From Rhizobacter sp. (GTDB taxonomy: Bacteria > Pseudomonadota > Gammaproteobacteria > Burkholderiales > Burkholderiaceae_C), in assembly GCA_014380155.1 (NCBI GenBank), contig JACMKJ010000056.1, forward strand, positions 1 to 10,073: a stretch of 10,073 nucleotides of DNA. Reading direction: 5' to 3'. A model generated the notes under the pieces. The model did not search any database. It saw only the letters and a program-made list of their open reading frames with translations, and was not told the DNA's origin. Both the position numbers and the translations under genes were made by a program. This document shows, one piece after another, positions 1-8,019 of this stretch (position 1 is its first letter; every line of letters starts with the position of its first letter).

Positions 1-1187
1 CCCGCCCGCGCAAGGGGTCGACACCGCTGCAACCCACCACCGGCCTGTCTCAGCGCGGCCGGTTGATCGCCGAAACCGCGCTGCGCTGGCGACCGCCCAC
101 CGCCGCCGTCAGCGCCTACCGCATCGGCACCCCGGCGGTCGATGCCTTTCCCTTCGAGCTGTGGTCGCGGCTGGAGCGTGGCTTGCCCGGCCAGGTGCGC
201 CAGGACACTGCGCAGTACCTGGCGCCCGCCGGCCACCCGCCGCTGCGTGAGGCGATCGCCCAGTGGCTGCTGGTGTCGCGTGGCATCCGCTGCGATCCGG
301 GCCAGGTGCTGGTGACCTCGGGTTCGCAACAGGCCATCGACCTGATCGCCCGACTCTTGCTCGACCCCGGCGACGAGGTGCTGCTCGAAGACCCGGGTTA
401 CCTGGGCATACGCGCCTGCCTGGTCGGCCATGGTGCGAGCGCCTGCCCGGTGCCGGTCGACGAACAAGGCCTGGACATCGCCGAGGGCGCCACGCGCTGG
501 CCGAACGCGCGCATGGCGGTGGTGACGCCCACGCACCAGTTTCCGCTCGGCGTGCACATGGGCCTGTCGCGGCGGTTGGAGCTGCTGGAGTGGGCACGCC
601 TGCACAAGGCCTGGGTGGTGGAAGACGACTATGACGGTGAGTTCCAGTACGGCACCCATCGCATCCCGGCGTTGTGCAGCCTGCTGCACAGCGAGCGTGT
701 GCTCTACGTCGGCACCTTCTCGAAGACGCTGCACCCCGGCCTGCGCCTCGGCTTCATCGTGTTGCCTGCCTCGCTGGTGGATGCGTTCGCCAGCGCCAAG
801 TCTCTGAGCGACCGCCACAGCCCGGGCGCGGTGCAAGAGGTGCTGGCGCGCTTCATCAGCGACGGCCATCTGCTGCGCCACCTGCGGCGCATGCGCGAGC
901 TGTATCAAGAGCGCCAGGGCGTGATGATCGAATCCCTGCGCAAGGCCAGCGGCGGCGTCCTGCAGCTCGCGCCTGCGGCACAGGGCATGCACATCACCCA
1001 CGAGATCGAGCGCGGCGACGATGCCCGCCTGAGCCGGCGTGCCGGCGAGGCCGGGGTCTACCTCGCACCGCTGTCCTTGTACTGCGTGCAAGCCAGGCGA
1101 CGCGGCTGGTTGTTTGGCTATGCTGGCTTCGATGTCGGTGCGCTGCGCCACGCAGCACGCACATTGGGGCCTTTGTTGCGACCCTGA
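1..1187 (+). CDS. MocR/PdxR-family transcriptional regulator, 5' end outside window
   Basis: The frame is open from the left edge (codon phase starts at base 3) to TGA at 1185-1187, so the TTG at 63 is not the real start. The visible part is the linker and the fold type I aminotransferase-like domain of a MocR/PdxR regulator. The linker has the usual pattern LSQRG ... RIGTPAVDAFPFELW. The large domain shows the VTSGSQQAIDL stretch, the VEDDYDGEF motif, and YVGTFSKTLHPG, whose Lys codon (723-725) is the expected pyridoxal-phosphate Schiff-base residue. Family members run about 450-500 residues; roughly 395 are visible, so the missing part should be the N-terminal GntR-type winged-helix DNA-binding domain. 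Such proteins use the aminotransferase fold as a ligand sensor, often for vitamin B6 or amino-compound metabolism. The target genes cannot be told from this window. The family call is firm; equating it with PdxR itself would be a guess. Confidence 0.93.
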   Translation, partial: RPRKGSTPLQPTTGLSQRGRLIAETALRWRPPTAAVSAYRIGTPAVDAFPFELWSRLERGLPGQVRQDTAQYLAPAGHPPLREAIAQWLLVSRGIRCDPGQVLVTSGSQQAIDLIARLLLDPGDEVLLEDPGYLGIRACLVGHGASACPVPVDEQGLDIAEGATRWPNARMAVVTPTHQFPLGVHMGLSRRLELLEWARLHKAWVVEDDYDGEFQYGTHRIPALCSLLHSERVLYVGTFSKTLHPGLRLGFIVLPASLVDAFASAKSLSDRHSPGAVQEVLARFISDGHLLRHLRRMRELYQERQGVMIESLRKASGGVLQLAPAAQGMHITHEIERGDDARLSRRAGEAGVYLAPLSLYCVQARRRGWLFGYAGFDVGALRHAARTLGPLLRP

Positions 1188-1233
1188 AGACCCTCGTTGA
1201 CCCCGGTCGGCAGGCGTGGAAACATCGCCGGCC

Positions 1234-2331
1234 ATGACCTCTGTAACCGACCTCGTCTTCTCGCAAGACCCTGCGCAGCGTCTGCGCCTGAAGGCCTGGT
1301 GGTTTGCCACCTGCTGCTATGGGGCGTATGCGGGCCTCGCCTTCGCACAGGTGTCGCTGGGCCTGTCGCCATTGGTTCCCACCGTGTGGCTGGCGGTAAC
1401 GGTGCTGCTCACCAGTGCAGCCTTCTACGTGGCCTTGCGCAGCGGCTGGAACCTGCGCGTCAAGCGCGACCCGGCGCTTTCGCTCGGCCAGCTGGTGGTG
1501 GGCATGCTGTATTTCTACTGGATGTACGCACTGGCCGGACTGGCCGCGGGGGCGGTGATCATCATCACCGCCAGCCACATCGCGTACTCGATGTTCGGCA
1601 TGAGCGTGGCGCAGGTGAGGCGGCTGGTGCTGATCTCGCTGTTCAACCTGGGGTTGACGATCCTGCTGTGCACTTGGCTGGCCCCGGAGCGTTTTCCGTG
1701 GCGCGAGCAGGTCGTCACCTACCTCTACGCCTGCATCGTGGTGCCGCTGATCGCCCGCCTGGCCACGCAGGTGGCTTCTTTGCACGAGCGCCTGCGCTCG
1801 CAGCGCAGCGAGCTCAAGGTGGCGCTGGCCAAGGTGCAGGAGCTCGCCATCTGGGACGACCTGACCCAGGTGCACAACCGCCGCCACCTGATGGAGCAGA
1901 TGCAGACCGAGTTTCGCAAGCTTGCGCGCAAGCCAGCCCCCTTGTGCGTGGCCTTGCTTGACATCGATCTTTTCAAGAGCGTGAACGACCGTTACGGCCA
2001 CGCCGCCGGCGACGAAGCGCTGCGCCGTTTTGCGGCCTCGGCCAAGGCCATCGTGCGCAACACCGACCTGCTCGGCCGCTGGGGTGGCGAAGAGTTCATG
2101 GTGATGTTCCCCGACACGCCGATCCCGCAGGCCGAGGTGGCCTTGCAGCGCCTGCGCGACCACCTGTCGCGCCTGGAGCTGAACGACATCGCCGCCGGCC
2201 TGAAGATCACCTTCTCGGCCGGCCTGGTGGAGGTGGTCACCACCGACACCCTCGAAGCCGCCATCGAGCGCGCCGACCAGGCCATGTATCGCGCCAAGAC
2301 GGGCGGGCGCAACCGAACCATGTTGGAGTGA
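1234..2331 (+). CDS. membrane-bound diguanylate cyclase (GGDEF domain)
   Basis: Predicted to make cyclic di-GMP from two GTP at the inner membrane. Counting from ATG 1234, residues about 20-180 are hydrophobic and hold roughly six membrane segments (about 21-43, 50-69, 83-99, 101-120, 131-149, 160-177). They resemble an undefined sensor module rather than a named one. A short charged helix (181-205) leads into the GGDEF domain: DDLTQVHNRR at 208-217, metal-binding DIDLFK at 243-248, and an intact GGEEF at 284-288. RNTD at 275-278 lies five residues before the signature and matches the RxxD inhibitory product-binding site, so product feedback is likely. A GTG at 1216 would add six residues; neither start has a strong ribosome binding site, and ATG was preferred. 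The gene starts 46 bp after the MocR-type gene on the same strand and could be co-transcribed with it. Its stop codon directly abuts a 16-bp repeat shared with the right flank. Confidence 0.93.
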   Translation: MTSVTDLVFSQDPAQRLRLKAWWFATCCYGAYAGLAFAQVSLGLSPLVPTVWLAVTVLLTSAAFYVALRSGWNLRVKRDPALSLGQLVVGMLYFYWMYALAGLAAGAVIIITASHIAYSMFGMSVAQVRRLVLISLFNLGLTILLCTWLAPERFPWREQVVTYLYACIVVPLIARLATQVASLHERLRSQRSELKVALAKVQELAIWDDLTQVHNRRHLMEQMQTEFRKLARKPAPLCVALLDIDLFKSVNDRYGHAAGDEALRRFAASAKAIVRNTDLLGRWGGEEFMVMFPDTPIPQAEVALQRLRDHLSRLELNDIAAGLKITFSAGLVEVVTTDTLEAAIERADQAMYRAKTGGRNRTMLE

Positions 2332-2347
2332 TCAGTGCAGCGTGACG
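2332..2347. repeat. 16-bp direct repeat, left copy (island boundary)
   Basis: The sequence TCAGTGCAGCGTGACG is identical to bases 8594-8609 and in the same orientation. It begins at the base right after the TGA of the diguanylate cyclase gene. On the minus strand it spells the same last codons, VTLH-stop, that end the GGDEF-EAL gene at the right copy. The two copies bracket the vgrG-toxin-immunity island. The 93 bases between this copy and vgrG contain no ORF or clear promoter that I can support. Confidence 0.6.
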
Positions 2348-2440
2348 CGGTGGCGCGGCGGTAACTGCATGTGACCCTGCTACCCAGAGGCAAGGCCCGC
2401 ATGCAGAATCCCGCCGTCATCACGGTCAGGGATTCACACA

Positions 2441-5383
2441 ATGAACCTCAAAGAAGGTTTCAGCCGCCTGCGGGCGGCGCTGAGCATTTCTCAGCACAAG
2501 CGGCTGCTGCATTTGGAGACGGCGCTGCCCAGCGCCACCTTGGTGGTCGAGCGCGCGCAGTGGCGCGAGAACGTCAACGGCTTTGATCAGCGCGAGCCCC
2601 TGGCCCCACTGATCGCCGTAGTCGACTGCCTGAGCACCAGCGCCCACCTCGAACTCAAGGCCTTGATCGGCGAACAGATGAGCCTGCGCCTCATGTGCGC
2701 CGATGGCACTTATCGCATTTGGCATGGCTTCGTCGCCCAGGCCGCGCAATTGGGCAGTGACGGCGGCCTTGCCCGCTACCGCCTGCAACTCGTCGCCTTC
2801 ACCCACCTGCTCGGCCTGCGCCAAGACTGCCGCGTCTTCTTGGATCAACGCGCCGACGAGATCATCAGCCGCGTGCTACGCGCCTACCCGCAAGCCAACT
2901 TCAAGCTGGAGCTGAGCCCCGAAGCATTGGCCGCCGCGCCGGTGCGTGGCACCACCACGCAGTACCAAGAAACCGATGCCGCATTCGTGAACCGCTTGTT
3001 GTCGGAGGAAGGCTGGAACCGCCGCCTCGACCACAGCGACGACGGCAAGCCCCTGAGCGAAGCCAAAGCCGCCAAGCACTGCCTGGTGATCAGCGACGCA
3101 CAAGCCCAACGCCCCGACCTCGGCTCCCTGCGCTTCGGCAAACCCGACGTGCGCCGCTTCGGCCCGCCCGAAGACACCATCACCGCCATCGCGCTGGAGC
3201 GCAGCGTGCAACCCAACGCCGTCACCCAGGCCGCGTGGGATCAGCAGCAGCTGGCCGGCATCAGTGCCGAGCTTCGCAGCGTGCTCCAAGCCGGTGATGT
3301 GCCCACCCTGGAGGTCTACGACGGCCGCGGCGAACGCCGCTTCGTCCACGGTGCCCACGCCGACACCCAGGCTGCCCTGGCACTCGCCCGCCACGAACTC
3401 GCCATCAAGACCCTGCACGGCGACAGCGCCGTGCGCACCCTGAAGCCCGGTGCGACCTTCCACCTCACCGAACACAGCCTCTACGGCGCGCTCAGCGCAC
3501 GCAGCGACAACCAGTTCCTGGTGCTCAGCATCCACCACGAAGCCGCCAACAACCTGGGCAGCGAAGCCGCCCAACTGCTCCAGCGCACCGAGCTCGAAGC
3601 TGGCAGCTACTGCAATCACTTCAGCGCCGTGCCTGCTGCCGCCACCTTGGTGCCCCCGCACATCCGCAAGCCCCAAGCCCCCGGCGTGCAAGCCGCCCTG
3701 GTCGTCGGCCATGCAGGCGACACCGTCACCACCGAGCGCGACCTGCGAGTCCGAGTCCAGTTCCCCTGGCAACGCGGGCAAGCCCCCGTCGCAGGCGGCC
3801 TCACCGGCCCGCTCACCCCGGGGCAAGAGGAAACCGGCCACGCTCCCGGTGACGCCGCCGCCTCCCAGTGGGTGCGCACCGCCCACGCCAGCGCGGGTGC
3901 CAACTGGGGAGCAGTCTTCATGCCGCGCATCGGCACCGAGGTGCTGATCGACTACATCGACGGCGACATCGACCGCCCCCTGATCGTCGGCCAGCTGCAC
4001 AACGGCCAAGACGCCTTGCCGTGGCCCGCCGGTGTCGACTCGGGCGCCAACCACCCCGGCACCCTCTCTGGCTGGCAAAGCGAAACGCTCGACGGCGAAG
4101 GCTTGAACCAGTGGGTGATCGACGACGCCACCGGCCAGCCGCGCATGCGTCTGGCCAGCTACAGCCAGGGCAGCCCCTGGAGCGAGCTGAGCCTGGGTCA
4201 CATCATCAGCCAAGGTGCCAAGAGCAGCCAGCGCGGCGCCTGGCTGGGCTCGGGCTTCTACGCCCACACCGACGGCTGGGCCACGCTGCGCGCGGGCCAG
4301 GGGATGTTGCTCAGTTGCAGCTCACGGGCAGGCAGCTACGGCAGTGCCCAGGGCACACAGATGGATGCGCAAGAAGCCGTCGCCCAGCTCAAGGGGGCGC
4401 AGCAGCTCGGGCAAGCGCTGGGCGACGCAGCCGGCGCGCAAGGCGCGATGAAGCTGGCCAGTCATGTCGCTGACAAGAAGGAAGCGCTGCAAGCCCTTGT
4501 CGAATCCATCGACCCGAAGCACGACGGCAAGCACGAGAGCGAGAAGAAGGCCAACGGCCGTGAATCCGGCGACCCGGTCGAGCAGTTCGTAAAACCGTAT
4601 GTGGTGTTGGACACACCGAGTGCTGCAGTGATCGCGAGCCCCGCCACGATCGCCAGCTTCTCGGGGCAAGACACCAGCCTCACGGCACAAGACGATGTGC
4701 ACGCGGTGGCGGCTCACACCGCCAGCCTCATCTCCGGCCAGACCACCAGCCTGTACACGCACCAGGGCGAGTTGCAGGCGATTGCGGCCAACGGCAACTT
4801 CTCGCTGCGCGCGCACACCGACCAGATAGAGATCCTGGCCGATAACTCCGTGAGCATCGTCTCGGTCAACGGCGAGATCACCATCACCGCCAAGCAGCGC
4901 ATCGAGATGGTCGGTGGCGACTCGAAGGTGGTGCTCGAGGGCGGCAACATCGACTTCGTCACCTCGGGGGCGTTCACCGTCAAGGCGGTCAGCCACAGCT
5001 GGGCGGGGGGTGGCGATGGTTCTGCTGAACTCGCAGCCCTGCCGCAATGTCAGGCCGGCAAGGAGCCGCTGGCCCTCGAACTCAGCCACCACTGGCCCGA
5101 CCTGGAGCCCATGGCCGGTGCGCCCTACCGAGTCGTGTTCGCTGATGGCTCAAGCCGCAGCGGCAAGCTCGACGCCAAGGGCTATGCCCGCCTCGATGGC
5201 ATCCCGGCAGGTATGGCCGAGGTCTTCTATGGCGACGACGCGCGCCCCGCAGCCTTGAAGGCTGTCACCGTACACAAGGTGACCGACGAAGCGCTGGCCG
5301 ACGATCTGCGCAAGCTGGGTATGAACCCAGAGACAGTTGACCTTCCGGCGCTCGTTGAGCGCCACGCCGGGAGGGCGTCATGA
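2441..5383 (+). CDS. vgrG: type VI secretion system spike protein VgrG with DUF2345 and C-terminal extension
   Basis: VgrG (TssI) trimers cap the T6SS tube and carry effectors into target cells. At 980 residues it is an extended form. Residues 1 to about 400 are the gp27-like base (LPSATLVVERAQWRENVNGF, WHGFVAQAAQLGSDGGLARY, YQETDAAFVNRLLSEEGW). About 415-525 is the gp5-like OB fold (RVRVQFPWQRG, WVRTAHASAGANWGAVFMPR, GTEVLIDYIDGDIDRPLIVG). About 540-640 is the conserved Rhs/VgrG region. A charged Ala/Lys/Glu-rich linker spans 645-712. DUF2345, the beta-helical needle, covers about 715-855 and shows short repeated beta-strand units. The tail from about 870 to 980 holds a small transthyretin- or carboxypeptidase-regulatory-like beta domain (YRVVFADGSSRSGKLDAKGYARLDGIPAG) and a helical end, a kind of extension that recruits effectors in other VgrGs. 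ATG 2441 gives the expected family start; an AGGG lies about 10 nt upstream. The stop overlaps the toxin start as ATGA, indicating coupled translation and a dedicated cargo. Confidence 0.97.
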   Translation: MNLKEGFSRLRAALSISQHKRLLHLETALPSATLVVERAQWRENVNGFDQREPLAPLIAVVDCLSTSAHLELKALIGEQMSLRLMCADGTYRIWHGFVAQAAQLGSDGGLARYRLQLVAFTHLLGLRQDCRVFLDQRADEIISRVLRAYPQANFKLELSPEALAAAPVRGTTTQYQETDAAFVNRLLSEEGWNRRLDHSDDGKPLSEAKAAKHCLVISDAQAQRPDLGSLRFGKPDVRRFGPPEDTITAIALERSVQPNAVTQAAWDQQQLAGISAELRSVLQAGDVPTLEVYDGRGERRFVHGAHADTQAALALARHELAIKTLHGDSAVRTLKPGATFHLTEHSLYGALSARSDNQFLVLSIHHEAANNLGSEAAQLLQRTELEAGSYCNHFSAVPAAATLVPPHIRKPQAPGVQAALVVGHAGDTVTTERDLRVRVQFPWQRGQAPVAGGLTGPLTPGQEETGHAPGDAAASQWVRTAHASAGANWGAVFMPRIGTEVLIDYIDGDIDRPLIVGQLHNGQDALPWPAGVDSGANHPGTLSGWQSETLDGEGLNQWVIDDATGQPRMRLASYSQGSPWSELSLGHIISQGAKSSQRGAWLGSGFYAHTDGWATLRAGQGMLLSCSSRAGSYGSAQGTQMDAQEAVAQLKGAQQLGQALGDAAGAQGAMKLASHVADKKEALQALVESIDPKHDGKHESEKKANGRESGDPVEQFVKPYVVLDTPSAAVIASPATIASFSGQDTSLTAQDDVHAVAAHTASLISGQTTSLYTHQGELQAIAANGNFSLRAHTDQIEILADNSVSIVSVNGEITITAKQRIEMVGGDSKVVLEGGNIDFVTSGAFTVKAVSHSWAGGGDGSAELAALPQCQAGKEPLALELSHHWPDLEPMAGAPYRVVFADGSSRSGKLDAKGYARLDGIPAGMAEVFYGDDARPAALKAVTVHKVTDEALADDLRKLGMNPETVDLPALVERHAGRAS
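5370..5374 (+). promoter_or_regulatory. ribosome binding site of the toxin gene, inside vgrG
   Basis: GGAGG sits five bases before ATG 5380, within the last codons of vgrG. It fixes the toxin start and supports translational coupling across the ATGA overlap. Confidence 0.7.
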
Positions 5384-7011
5384 CAACGACAACGCAAGAC
5401 GCGGCCGCGCCACAGACAGAAGAAGAAAAGCGCAAAGCCGAAGCAGAGCGCAAGGCCGCCTACAAGGAGGCAGCGGTCGAACTTGGCAAAGGCATCGCCT
5501 TGGGGCTGGTGCCCTTCCTCGGCCAGGCCATCGACGTTTACGACACCATCGAATCTTCCCTCTCGCTCTACAACGCCAAGAAGGACGACGACAAGGAGAA
5601 CGCGCAGTTCGACCTGATCCTGGCCATCGTCGGCTGGGTTCCCGGCCCGGGTGATGGGGTGAAGAAGAGCCTGCGTCTGGTCAATAAGAACCCGGACCGC
5701 TTTGCGCCGGTGCTGTTTGATCTATTGCGCTTCGTCTTGCAAGAGTGCGGTATTCACACCAGCCCGGAAGCGCTGCTCGAAGAAATATTCAATGCCGGCA
5801 AGCTCAAAGCGCAGCTGAAGGACATCAAGGAAGGCATCGAAGATTCCTCGGTCTTCCAGAACCTCCCTGAGGATGCCCAGCATGCGGTGAAGAGCACGAT
5901 GAGCGTGGCCATGGCGAGCCTGCCGATGATGGTGCTGGTGGTTGAGAAGCGCATCAAGAAATGGGTCAAGAAGCAGCCCAACAGCTCGGCGCACGTCGGC
6001 ACGACGGGGCGGGCCAAGGTCGCGCAGCCGGGTTCGCAACACGCAGGGAACGAAGGCAGGAAAAGGCCCGCGAGCGGCGGTGCAGGCGATGCCGTGCGCA
6101 GCCAAGCCGCCACGCAGGCGCTCACCGAGCTGACCAACGAGATCGTGGGCATCAGCGGCGAGCACATCGCCGATTACATGTGCGCCTACGGCAGCGCGTT
6201 TGGCTGGGGCAAGGACTGGAGCGCGCACGATGCGGGCGGCAAGGGCCGCTGGAACGAAGGCACACCCGGCAAAACCAAGCAAGGCAAGCTCAGCGCGGGT
6301 GGCAAGCCCAAGGAGCCGCATGTGCTGTACAAGCTGGCGGACGGGGCCAATGGCACGGGCATTGACGCCGTATGGCGTGCCAACAGGAACAACGGCGGAA
6401 AGCCCTATGCGATCGTCGAAGCCAAGGCCAGCCGAAACGAGGATGCGCCCAAGTTCAACCGCAAACCCAAGACGCCGGCCGGCATGCTGGGCGTGGTGGT
6501 CAAAGGCGAAATACCCATCACGGACTTGGTGCAGGTGATTGAGCCACTTGAGGACGAGGGCGGAGCAAACGACAAAAAGCCGGGTGGAAAGCCCGATGGG
6601 AAACCCGGATCGGGGTCAACTGGCAGGAAGCCGCAGAGAGCCAAACCAGTGAACGATTCGGGGAACGCCGGCAAGAACGACGCGCTGCCGGTCGCCATGG
6701 TGCAGATGAGCCATGAGTGGATTGCCGCAAACAGTGGGAAAGCTATTTCTCAAGCCGATGTACTCAAAGACTTCAAGCGCCTCCTAAAAGGTGCGTATTC
6801 GCGCCACCTCTTCTATGCCCCGCGATATCACCCGAGCGGCAGCCCTGACACTCACTTCACTGCGAAGCAGAATGGGCAGCCAGATGCTGAACATGCAATG
6901 CATGACGCATTTCACTACGACGACCGCAAAGTGAAGGAGGCGGTTAATAAGCGCAAGGCTGCTCTTCGCAAGAAACACGGCAATCTGCCTAGCTTGAAGG
7001 AAGAAAGATGA
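5380..7011 (+). CDS. T6SS cargo effector, PoNe-like PD-(D/E)xK nuclease toxin
   Basis: Predicted antibacterial DNase delivered by the adjacent VgrG. The 543 residues fall into parts. Residues 10-30 are a charged helix. About 31-172 form a helical N-terminal domain with a hydrophobic stretch (ELGKGIALGLVPFLGQAIDV) and the motif GWVPGPGDGVKKSLR; this region is duplicated downstream, which marks it as a reusable carrier module. Residues 195-240 are a basic, low-complexity linker. The toxin domain from about 240 has E260 in a helix (SGEHIADYM), D329 in GTGIDAVW, and E347/K349 in YAIVEAKAS, the arrangement of a PD-(D/E)xK nuclease. QMSHEW at 442-447 matches a QMSxxW motif I recall from PoNe DNases. 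Between EAK and QMS lies an unusual Gly/Lys/Pro-rich insert (about 391-434). The DUF1910/DUF1911 protein encoded next, the known PoNe immunity family, strongly supports the assignment. No PAAR or signal peptide is visible. The last 300 bases are poorer in GC than vgrG. The nuclease call is fairly sure; the exact subfamily is an inference. Confidence 0.82.
   Translation: MTTTTQDAAAPQTEEEKRKAEAERKAAYKEAAVELGKGIALGLVPFLGQAIDVYDTIESSLSLYNAKKDDDKENAQFDLILAIVGWVPGPGDGVKKSLRLVNKNPDRFAPVLFDLLRFVLQECGIHTSPEALLEEIFNAGKLKAQLKDIKEGIEDSSVFQNLPEDAQHAVKSTMSVAMASLPMMVLVVEKRIKKWVKKQPNSSAHVGTTGRAKVAQPGSQHAGNEGRKRPASGGAGDAVRSQAATQALTELTNEIVGISGEHIADYMCAYGSAFGWGKDWSAHDAGGKGRWNEGTPGKTKQGKLSAGGKPKEPHVLYKLADGANGTGIDAVWRANRNNGGKPYAIVEAKASRNEDAPKFNRKPKTPAGMLGVVVKGEIPITDLVQVIEPLEDEGGANDKKPGGKPDGKPGSGSTGRKPQRAKPVNDSGNAGKNDALPVAMVQMSHEWIAANSGKAISQADVLKDFKRLLKGAYSRHLFYAPRYHPSGSPDTHFTAKQNGQPDAEHAMHDAFHYDDRKVKEAVNKRKAALRKKHGNLPSLKEER
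6997..7001 (+). promoter_or_regulatory. ribosome binding site of the immunity gene, inside the toxin gene
   Basis: AAGGA lies six bases before ATG 7008 in an A/G-rich run at the toxin 3' end. It fixes the start of the immunity gene and should give strong, coupled translation, as expected for a protective partner. Confidence 0.7.
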
Positions 7012-7991
7012 ACAAGCCTTTCCATGAGGTCCGACGGCAGCAGTTTCTTACGCCGACGTTCTACACCGCGGCCATCTCCAATCTTGACGAGGTAGCCCCC
7101 GATCTCCGTGCAAACCTTGAAGGGCCAAATGGTGACCTGGATGACAAGCGCGGCTGGGCTTTTTTCCTGAGCGATGACGCGTACCAGCGCTTCTCGCTGC
7201 GCTACACCGCAGGCGAGTCCATCGAGCAGCTGCGCTCCGAGTTGACGGGTGTCATTGAGGCCTACGAACGGTATCAACGTGCCCTTGGCGAGTACGAAGG
7301 CATGCCAAAGATCGCCCCCTTCACGTTTGCCGAGCTTTATCACTACGAGCGCTGCATGCAGTTGATCGGCTTGTGCTACTTGTTGCATCGCCGTGACCTG
7401 TTGCCAAGCATCGCGGCATTGCAAGACCCGGCCTACGCGGGCGACGACACGCTCTACGAAGACTTGCTTGCCTACGAAATGGAGGGGCGGTTTGATGTGG
7501 ACGAATGGCATCACGACGACCCATACCGCAACCTCATCAATTGCCTCTATGCAGAGACAGAGGTCGAACAGCTCGCCACTCTTCAGGCCTACCTCAAAAC
7601 TTGGTATCCCGCGTTCAAGTACGCCCCCTGGCACGATGGCCACTTGCGCATTCGCGGCACCGAAGGCGACTACTTCGGCTATTGGGCTTTCGAGGCCGGG
7701 GCAGTGGCGTACCTTCTGAACCTCGACGACTCAGCCATCACCCACATGGTCTACCCCAAAGACCTCGTCGCTTGGGCGCGTGCGAACAAGCATCTGTCCG
7801 AAGAGGCTGGTGCTGATCAAGGTCGCTGCGAAGCCGGCCAGCCTTGCCCTCGCGCCGGCTTCTGGTTCACGCCTGCGCAAGCCGGCAGCCGCCGCTTCTT
7901 CCAGGCCGGTGAGGTGATGCCTGAAGTCGGCGGCGACTATGGCGCCACCATCTGGCAGTGGGATCAGAACCAAGCGCCGTCCAAGCTGTGA
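7008..7991 (+). CDS. PoNi-like immunity protein (DUF1910/DUF1911) with WxW-type C-terminal tail
   Basis: Predicted cytoplasmic immunity protein that binds and blocks the nuclease encoded just upstream. Residues about 5-130 resemble DUF1910 (helical, with YERYQRAL and FAELYHYERCMQLIGLCYLL). About 145-255 resemble DUF1911, with the typical LQAYLKTWYPAFKYAPWHD, then YFGYWAFEAGAVAYLLNLDD, then YPKDLVAWAR. These paired domains are known from PoNe immunity proteins. Residues 268-322 form an extra tail: two cysteines in RCEAGQPCPRAG, then FWFTPAQAGSRRFFQAGE, then DYGATIWQWDQNQ. I associate this tail with other T6SS immunity proteins, but its role is unknown to me; a second copy of its end survives at 8270-8344. 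There is no signal peptide, which fits a cytoplasmic DNase target. The start overlaps the toxin stop as ATGA and has a strong ribosome binding site. The family call is confident; specificity for this toxin is inferred from the overlap. Confidence 0.9.
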   Translation: MNKPFHEVRRQQFLTPTFYTAAISNLDEVAPDLRANLEGPNGDLDDKRGWAFFLSDDAYQRFSLRYTAGESIEQLRSELTGVIEAYERYQRALGEYEGMPKIAPFTFAELYHYERCMQLIGLCYLLHRRDLLPSIAALQDPAYAGDDTLYEDLLAYEMEGRFDVDEWHHDDPYRNLINCLYAETEVEQLATLQAYLKTWYPAFKYAPWHDGHLRIRGTEGDYFGYWAFEAGAVAYLLNLDDSAITHMVYPKDLVAWARANKHLSEEAGADQGRCEAGQPCPRAGFWFTPAQAGSRRFFQAGEVMPEVGGDYGATIWQWDQNQAPSKL

Positions 7992-8019
7992 CGGGAATCC
8001 CTGCCTGTCTGGGTTCCCG
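7992..8019 (+). terminator. possible hairpin just after the immunity gene
   Basis: CGGGAA-T-CCC pairs with GGGTTCCCG around a nine-base loop: nine base pairs with one bulged T, starting at the base after the immunity stop codon. There is no U-run after it, so it is not a classic intrinsic terminator. Its right arm is part of the toxin-derived remnant, so the pairing may be accidental. Confidence 0.25.

Noticed and set aside
994..2163. 389-codon minus-strand ORF opposite the MocR-type and cyclase genes
   Set aside because: His/Gln/Arg-rich composition typical of a shadow frame in GC-rich DNA; the plus strand holds clear conserved domains.
2332..2370. 12-codon minus-strand ORF ending in VTLH through the left repeat, as a relic of the GGDEF-EAL gene end
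   Set aside because: Only the repeat itself matches; the preceding codons do not resemble the right-hand gene, so there is no support for a longer relic.
2348..2440. Promoter or terminator between the cyclase gene and vgrG
   Set aside because: No convincing -35/-10 pair or hairpin with a U-run was found; only a small imperfect palindrome, CCGTCATCACGG.
2371..2586. 71-codon plus-strand ORF overlapping the vgrG start
   Set aside because: Mostly inside vgrG in another frame and without a recognisable motif.
2876..4267. 463-codon minus-strand ORF opposite vgrG
   Set aside because: Ala/Gly/Val-rich antisense shadow of a well-supported VgrG; no recognisable motifs.
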